NCBI RefSeq assembly: GCF_943734655.1
Contig: NC_071354.1
Location: forward strand, 32,702,847 to 32,766,846
Length of the DNA: 64,000 nt
Direction: 5' to 3'
Source: Sabethes cyaneus
Taxonomy: Eukaryota > Arthropoda > Insecta > Diptera > Culicidae
Part shown: one piece after another, positions 59,870 through 64,000 of the stretch
Numbering within the stretch: position 1 is the first letter of the stretch
Layout: every line of letters starts with the position of its first letter
Notes under the pieces: generated by a model
Told to the model about the DNA's origin: nothing
The model's input: the letters and a program-made list of their open reading frames with translations, nothing else
The model's database searches: none
Translations under genes and position numbers: made by a program

Positions 59870-62800
59870 ATGTTACCACCATTACCGTCGTTTTTATCGG
59901 CTTTGTCGTTGTTGAAAACATGAGTCAGTTTATTAGCTCCAATATATCAAGACAACCTATTCTTGCTTATAACATTGAACTTTACTCTTAACAGCTAAAT
60001 TAAAATACCTTTCAATAATACCAAAACCGTCTAAAGTCGATCCTTAAATAGCTGATAAAATACAGTGAGCTGATTGCAATATATCCCTGCAAGCCTACAA
60101 ATCAACCGTTCCTCACGGGGCTCACGGTTCAAGCAACAGGTTCTTGAGCGCAGCAAGCACCGTTGTTGTATCCTCTTATTAAAATGAGCCGTCAATCATC
60201 AGCTAATAGGATCGTATTTATTTTTCGCCCACCAAACAGAGAAACGAGTCGAGCGTGAAGTACAACCCTCGCATAATTATTTCCGGAGGGAAGGATGAGC
60301 TCAGCAGCAGCAGCAGCAGCAGCCAGCGCAGCGCGGTGCCAATAATAACAATAATAATTAAATGCAAATTTTGTTTTGAAAATGACGGGGGTGGCTGCTG
60401 GCGGCTAGCACACTGAATTTGCTTGCTTGCTGCGGACACGACGATGACGGTTTGACTGAATTAGTAGATAGACTGAGCGATAGAGAGAGACAGAGAGAGA
60501 GTTAGTGGCAGCTGCAAAAACTTAACGCCCAGCTCAGCCCAGCCCAGCCCAGAAAAGGGCAAAGGTCCTGTGAAATGAATATTAAACAGGGCGGAGGATA
60601 AACAGAAAACAAATGGTGATTAGCTGATATGGATGCGTTGGGCTATTGAATCTGCTAGGATCTATTTTGGGTTCGGAATTTAAAGTCCCCTCCCCTTCAA
60701 GTATTCTGGGGTCGTTAAGTGATAAACATTGTTAAAGCAGTGATTAGCTTGCTGCTCTGTATGATATATTGAATGGGCACTGTATTAATTAGTCAATTTA
60801 AACTATATTAAATAGTTTATACAAATCACAATCAGAACAGGGGCTGTACTAACACGTAAATAATGTCATTTACTGGCAGTTTCAAAGCGAGAAATCAATT
60901 TTCCCGGCAAATCAATCATCCTGCTGCTCTCACCGCAGCAACAGCCTCGGTACAGGTGACGCCATTGATTGTGGCTAATTTCATTGCTGATTTATTCGTT
61001 ACCCGGACCGGACCGCCTTACACCAGTTCCGGCAGCTTAGTCACTGCTCTGGCTGGTGGCTGGCTGAGAATCCACCTCAGAGGGCTTCTCTTCTCGGTAG
61101 TTAATCTGTAATTTTCTCAATCGATGCCAATCGATCATCGCGCTTCGATGGGCAAATTGCAATCAGTCAGTCAACCGCTTCCGCCTCCGCCTCCGCCGGG
61201 TCTTCTTCTTCCTAGGGTGCAGCTTCCTCCGGCTGGCAGAATCCCCGGACTTCGGTTTGGTGTTCGATGGAACACCGGCGGAAACAACAACAGATTGTAT
61301 CCAGATCCAGTGCAGGAAGCAGTAGTAAAATTGATTACCGATTGGAAGCGCGCGCGCTGCGCTCTGCTCCGTTGAGCCATGCATTGTATGTCCGTGCCAA
61401 TGCAAGGCTGCTGAATGGTGAAAATCCGGTTGTAATCGATCTTTAGCGCACACCAGGCACACCGCGTTATCCCGTTGGATTTACGGTGTGCCGTACCGAC
61501 AATGATTTTGTTTACTTTTCGAAAATTAAAAATTGTGTCTTGCATGAAGGGTTGCATGTCTGCGTTGCATGAATTGATATTAATATTGGAGGTTCAATTA
61601 CTTCATGATAATTGATGCTCAATCATGCTAGATTTATGGAACTTTTTTCATTACTTACTGCTAATACTGGGAGCGAACATACCTGAAAAATAAAAAGAAA
61701 ACTTCACTGTAGTTCTTTGTTGGTCAAAGTATAATAATTTCTTAAGAGATTATTTTTCCCGTAAATTCTTTTCCAATCAAAGTTAGATGAAAACAGTCCC
61801 CGCTATTGTTAGATTTTCCGAAGAAAAACGGTTGGTTTTCCGGTTGACAAATTACATTCTTTGCACCACCGGGAGCGGTGGCTATCGTCCAGCACAGGAA
61901 CAAAGTGAATTTTTCAACCACTCCGAAGTGCGGTCTCTACTTTGCGGAGAAATCAACCCGATCGAATTTTTAAAACCATTCATTAATCTTATTTGCTTCC
62001 CTGCCTCCACCTACGCTGCACCTCGGAAGGGACCAGTTTTCCCCAGGATGAGAAGGAACTTTCACGATAATGTACACAAATCGGTTTGACTTTCGTCGGG
62101 AAAGTTCCTTCTTTTTTTCAACTCCGAGGCAAATCGACGACGACGCTCTTTTCTCTGTACAGTACAGACACAGAGTCCGAATGCACGAAGCCGGAAAAAG
62201 TAAAGGCAAAAACCAAACCAATAAGTTTAAATGAGCTGGAAAATTAATTACTCTCGTATTAAATTCAGAACTTTTTCCATTTTCCAACCCACTCACGGAA
62301 GCTTTCCCATCGCACCCCCCACGCTTGATAGGTTTACTCTTTGGGTTAGAGTTAAAGTATTTTCCGTACATATTTATATTCAAACTTTCGATGGACTCGA
62401 AAGTAAAAAAATAACTAACTCCTAATGGTGATGAACTTCGGTGATCGAGCGTCGACCGACCGACCGGACCGGACACCGAACCGAACCGGACCGGTCGGTT
62501 GTGGTAAAATCAAACATTCATTAACCTAATGCGTGTATTTACGGTTCTACATTCGTCAGTTTCCGCTGCTCTTCGGTGGGAAAAAGGGTCAACAGCAAGT
62601 TTCTAATGGAATGATTTATGTGCGAAGTTTTACAGGAGTAACATTGTTTATCAGTCTGAGCACTAGTGAGTGTTGTAATCGGTAGTGGCGAGGTGATTAG
62701 AGTAACAAATCCTGTCCGATGTGGAGTGTGAGTAAATGTTTACAAAAGTTTTATTTGAGTGAGGTATAACTAATTACATTAATAATTTCGCGGAACAAGT

Positions 62801-62981
62801 TATTGTTTGCTGTGTCATTCGGCTTAATTGGAGTTTGGCATTAGTTTGTGGAAAGGAACTAAGCTTTGCCAGTTATTATGAAAAGCATCCTTATCCAAAG
62901 TCTATTTTAAACAAGAAACCTTAATACTTTAGAAAAACTGTACCTTTCATCTCAGAACAATATCACAGACTCTAGAAGACG
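59870..62981. other. Complex single-copy DNA, no gene demonstrated
   Basis: GC-moderate DNA with few repeats, unlike most of the window: a (CAG)7 run at about 60303, an ATGCAAAT octamer at 60362, short CAGCC repeats near 60530, CCGACCGG runs near 62460, and an inverted repeat GAAGGAACTTTC / GAAAGTTCCTTC at 62052-62111. Open frames up to 168 codons overlap on both strands without recognisable products. It is best viewed as upstream or intronic DNA of a gene beyond the right edge. Confidence 0.4.
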
Positions 62982-63032
62982 ATGCAAACTTCCCCGTCAA
63001 GCGAACCAAACATTTACCCGCAAACATCGGAT
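62982..63032 (+). other. Possible short coding exon with consensus donor
   Basis: ATG at 62982 opens 17 codons that run into a perfect donor, GAT|GTAAGT. No promoter or acceptor partner was identified, and the peptide matches nothing I know. Weak candidate. Confidence 0.15.
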
Positions 63033-63409
63033 GTAAGTAATAAATTTCCGCTGGCTTCCGCTGTTTGCCTGCACAATAGCGCCACCGGAATGGAACGGAA
63101 TCCGATAAGAACAACCAGCGATGGCATGCCGACGCTGGCGGTCGCGCGCTGAGTCGTTACTGAGCACGGAAGACGTCTTTCGCACTTTGCCGCCGCACCT
63201 CTGGATCCGCAGCCTCTGGATCGTGGCGTTGAAGCTTAGAATGGTAAACGAAATTAGCGTCTTCGGAATGGAAGCTGGCTCAAATCAGCAGAGTGTATAG
63301 TGATAAAGCCTAGTCACAATCTGAATAGTCGAGCGTGATAAAATTACAAGAACCCTCTCAACTGAACTGTAACTAACATTACAACTTTAAAGTTTCCCTC
63401 TGATCGGTC

Positions 63410-63437
63410 AGACAACAATTCGCGGTGAACTGAACGG
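63410..63437 (+). promoter_or_regulatory. Possible TATA-less core promoter (Inr + MTE-like)
   Basis: GGTCAGAC gives an initiator-like site with +1 A at 63410. TGAACTGAACGG at 63426-63437 matches 10 of 12 positions of the insect motif-ten element, one base closer than canonical. No TATA box upstream. Supported by the splice pair downstream, but unproven. Confidence 0.35.
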
Positions 63438-63663
63438 TGCACTGCACATTTTCGTTACGCTAATGTTTTGTGGGCCACACTCTTAGTACTTTGGTTGGCA
63501 GTAATGCCTTTGCAGTGGCAGTGTAAAGCGAAAAAGTTAATTGTAAATCTCTCTTTCTGTCTCTGGCAAAATGGGTGCTGCAACTGGGGTGGTGTGGAAA
63601 AAGCCCCGACTGCGGCACTGCCATTCGAATGTTTAGAGATATTTCTACTTTGGTTTCACGTGG

Positions 63664-63807
63664 GTAAGTGTTATTTACTATGGGTCATAATAAATTTGAA
63701 AACGAAGGACGACCACAAAATTATTGCGCCACTTACAACTGGTCATAACTGTTTTTCTACTGGGAAGTAATATGGCACAGTTTCTCTTTGAAGTGTATTG
63801 TTTACAG
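63664..63807 (+). other. Predicted intron (144 bp) in a 5' leader
   Basis: Donor TGG|GTAAGT and acceptor TATTGTTTACAG|G are both strong. Exon 1 would be 63410-63663 and exon 2 would start at 63808, six bases before an ATG. This gives a coherent first-intron structure for a + strand gene. Confidence 0.4.
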
Positions 63808-63813
63808 GCTCAA

Positions 63814-63921
63814 ATGGAAAATCCGGAGCTTGAAAAGGTTCAAGAATCGTTTGATATTGGATCAGAAACCATGAACTGGGAAGTAACCAGATGCAGCTGC
63901 CAAGAAGAACCTGGGAAGTAA
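63814..63921 (+). CDS. Possible upstream small ORF, 35 residues
   Basis: Starts at the first ATG after the predicted acceptor and ends at TAA 63919-63921. The peptide is acidic (MENPELEKVQESFDIGSETM...) and matches no family I recognise. Its 3' part lies over a 35-bp imperfect tandem duplication (GGGAAGTAACC at about 63878 and 63913), whose second copy continues in a different frame. It overlaps the frame starting at 63891. It may be an upstream regulatory ORF, or the true start of a gene broken by the duplication. Confidence 0.3.
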   Translation: MENPELEKVQESFDIGSETMNWEVTRCSCQEEPGK

Positions 63922-64000
63922 CCCGATGCAGCTTGCAAAAGCTGGATTACATTCAAAACTTCACAAACCGCGATGAACGCCAGCAAACTGTTGCCAAAAC
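63891..64000 (+). CDS. Partial ORF open at the right edge
   Basis: ATG at 63891 opens a frame of at least 36 codons that is still open at 64000. Predicted residues include WEVTRCSLQKLDYIQNFTNR; no domain is recognisable in so short a piece. It overlaps the 35-residue frame above in another frame. It might be the first coding exon of the gene whose leader starts near 63410. Downstream sequence would decide. Confidence 0.3.
   Translation, partial: MQLPRRTWEVTRCSLQKLDYIQNFTNRDERQQTVAK

Noticed and set aside
60362..60369. ATGCAAAT octamer as a POU-factor enhancer site
   Set aside because: A single 8-bp match in AT-rich DNA is expected by chance in 64 kb; no cluster of related sites was seen.

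Overview
This is eukaryotic nuclear DNA, most likely from a culicine mosquito; the genus is not decided. The evidence is an insect-type RTE-clade non-LTR retrotransposon, tRNA-derived SINEs, a proline/valine-rich cuticular-protein gene with a 57-bp intron, a two-domain peritrophin-like gene, very long CA and TATG microsatellites, and an AT-rich background dominated by MITEs and foldback elements. Nothing resembles bacterial or organellar DNA.

Only two convincing host protein genes are present, both on the + strand. One is a secreted low-complexity cuticular protein (22552-23130, two exons, with TATA box, Inr and polyA signal). The other is a secreted chitin-binding protein with two CBM14/peritrophin-A domains (41657-42286, one exon, with TATA box and Inr). 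Both bear on chitinous extracellular matrix, but they lie 19 kb apart and nothing links their control. A third transcription unit may begin near the right edge (possible start at 63410, intron 63664-63807, reading frame still open at 64000). Single-copy, GC-richer DNA at 7.1-8.2, 23.2-25.8, 32.1-33.0, 42.3-43.6, 51.5-53.0 and 60-64 kb may hold untranslated exons or regulatory DNA, but no coding gene could be shown there.

The rest is repeats. From left to right: a TTAA-flanked MITE at the edge; a nearly intact RTE element (one frameshift); a ~145-bp minisatellite; a decayed reverse transcriptase cut by a MITE; a 1.9-kb foldback (9.1-11.0 kb); microsatellite-bearing repeats (11.2-12.5 kb); a satellite invaded by a SINE-like element that was itself invaded twice (14.7-18.4 kb); a further TIR element (18.4-19.6 kb); a SINE with target-site duplication (20.8-21.3 kb); minisatellite elements (26.0-27.5 and 36.8-38.6 kb); TTTTGTCGTC arrays split by a 1.6-kb foldback (27.6-30.9, 33.0-35.0 kb); AAGTCC arrays split by an hAT-type palindromic MITE (35.3-36.8, 40.0-41.2 kb); a 2-kb decamer satellite (44.9-46.8 kb); a 3.6-kb pogo/Tigger-like foldback with ~144-bp tandem units in both arms (47.7-51.3 kb); and more short-period arrays (53.6-57.8 kb).

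The observation most worth following is the element at 15616-16998. It has a 5-bp target duplication (CGGTA) and short inverted termini, and each terminus carries a V(D)J-RSS-like layout: heptamer CACAGTG or CACTATG, exactly 23 bp, then ACAAAACCT. This is the signature expected of a non-autonomous Transib (RAG1-related) transposon. No transposase is visible in it. All coordinates, repeat boundaries and similarities were read by eye; no database search was possible.
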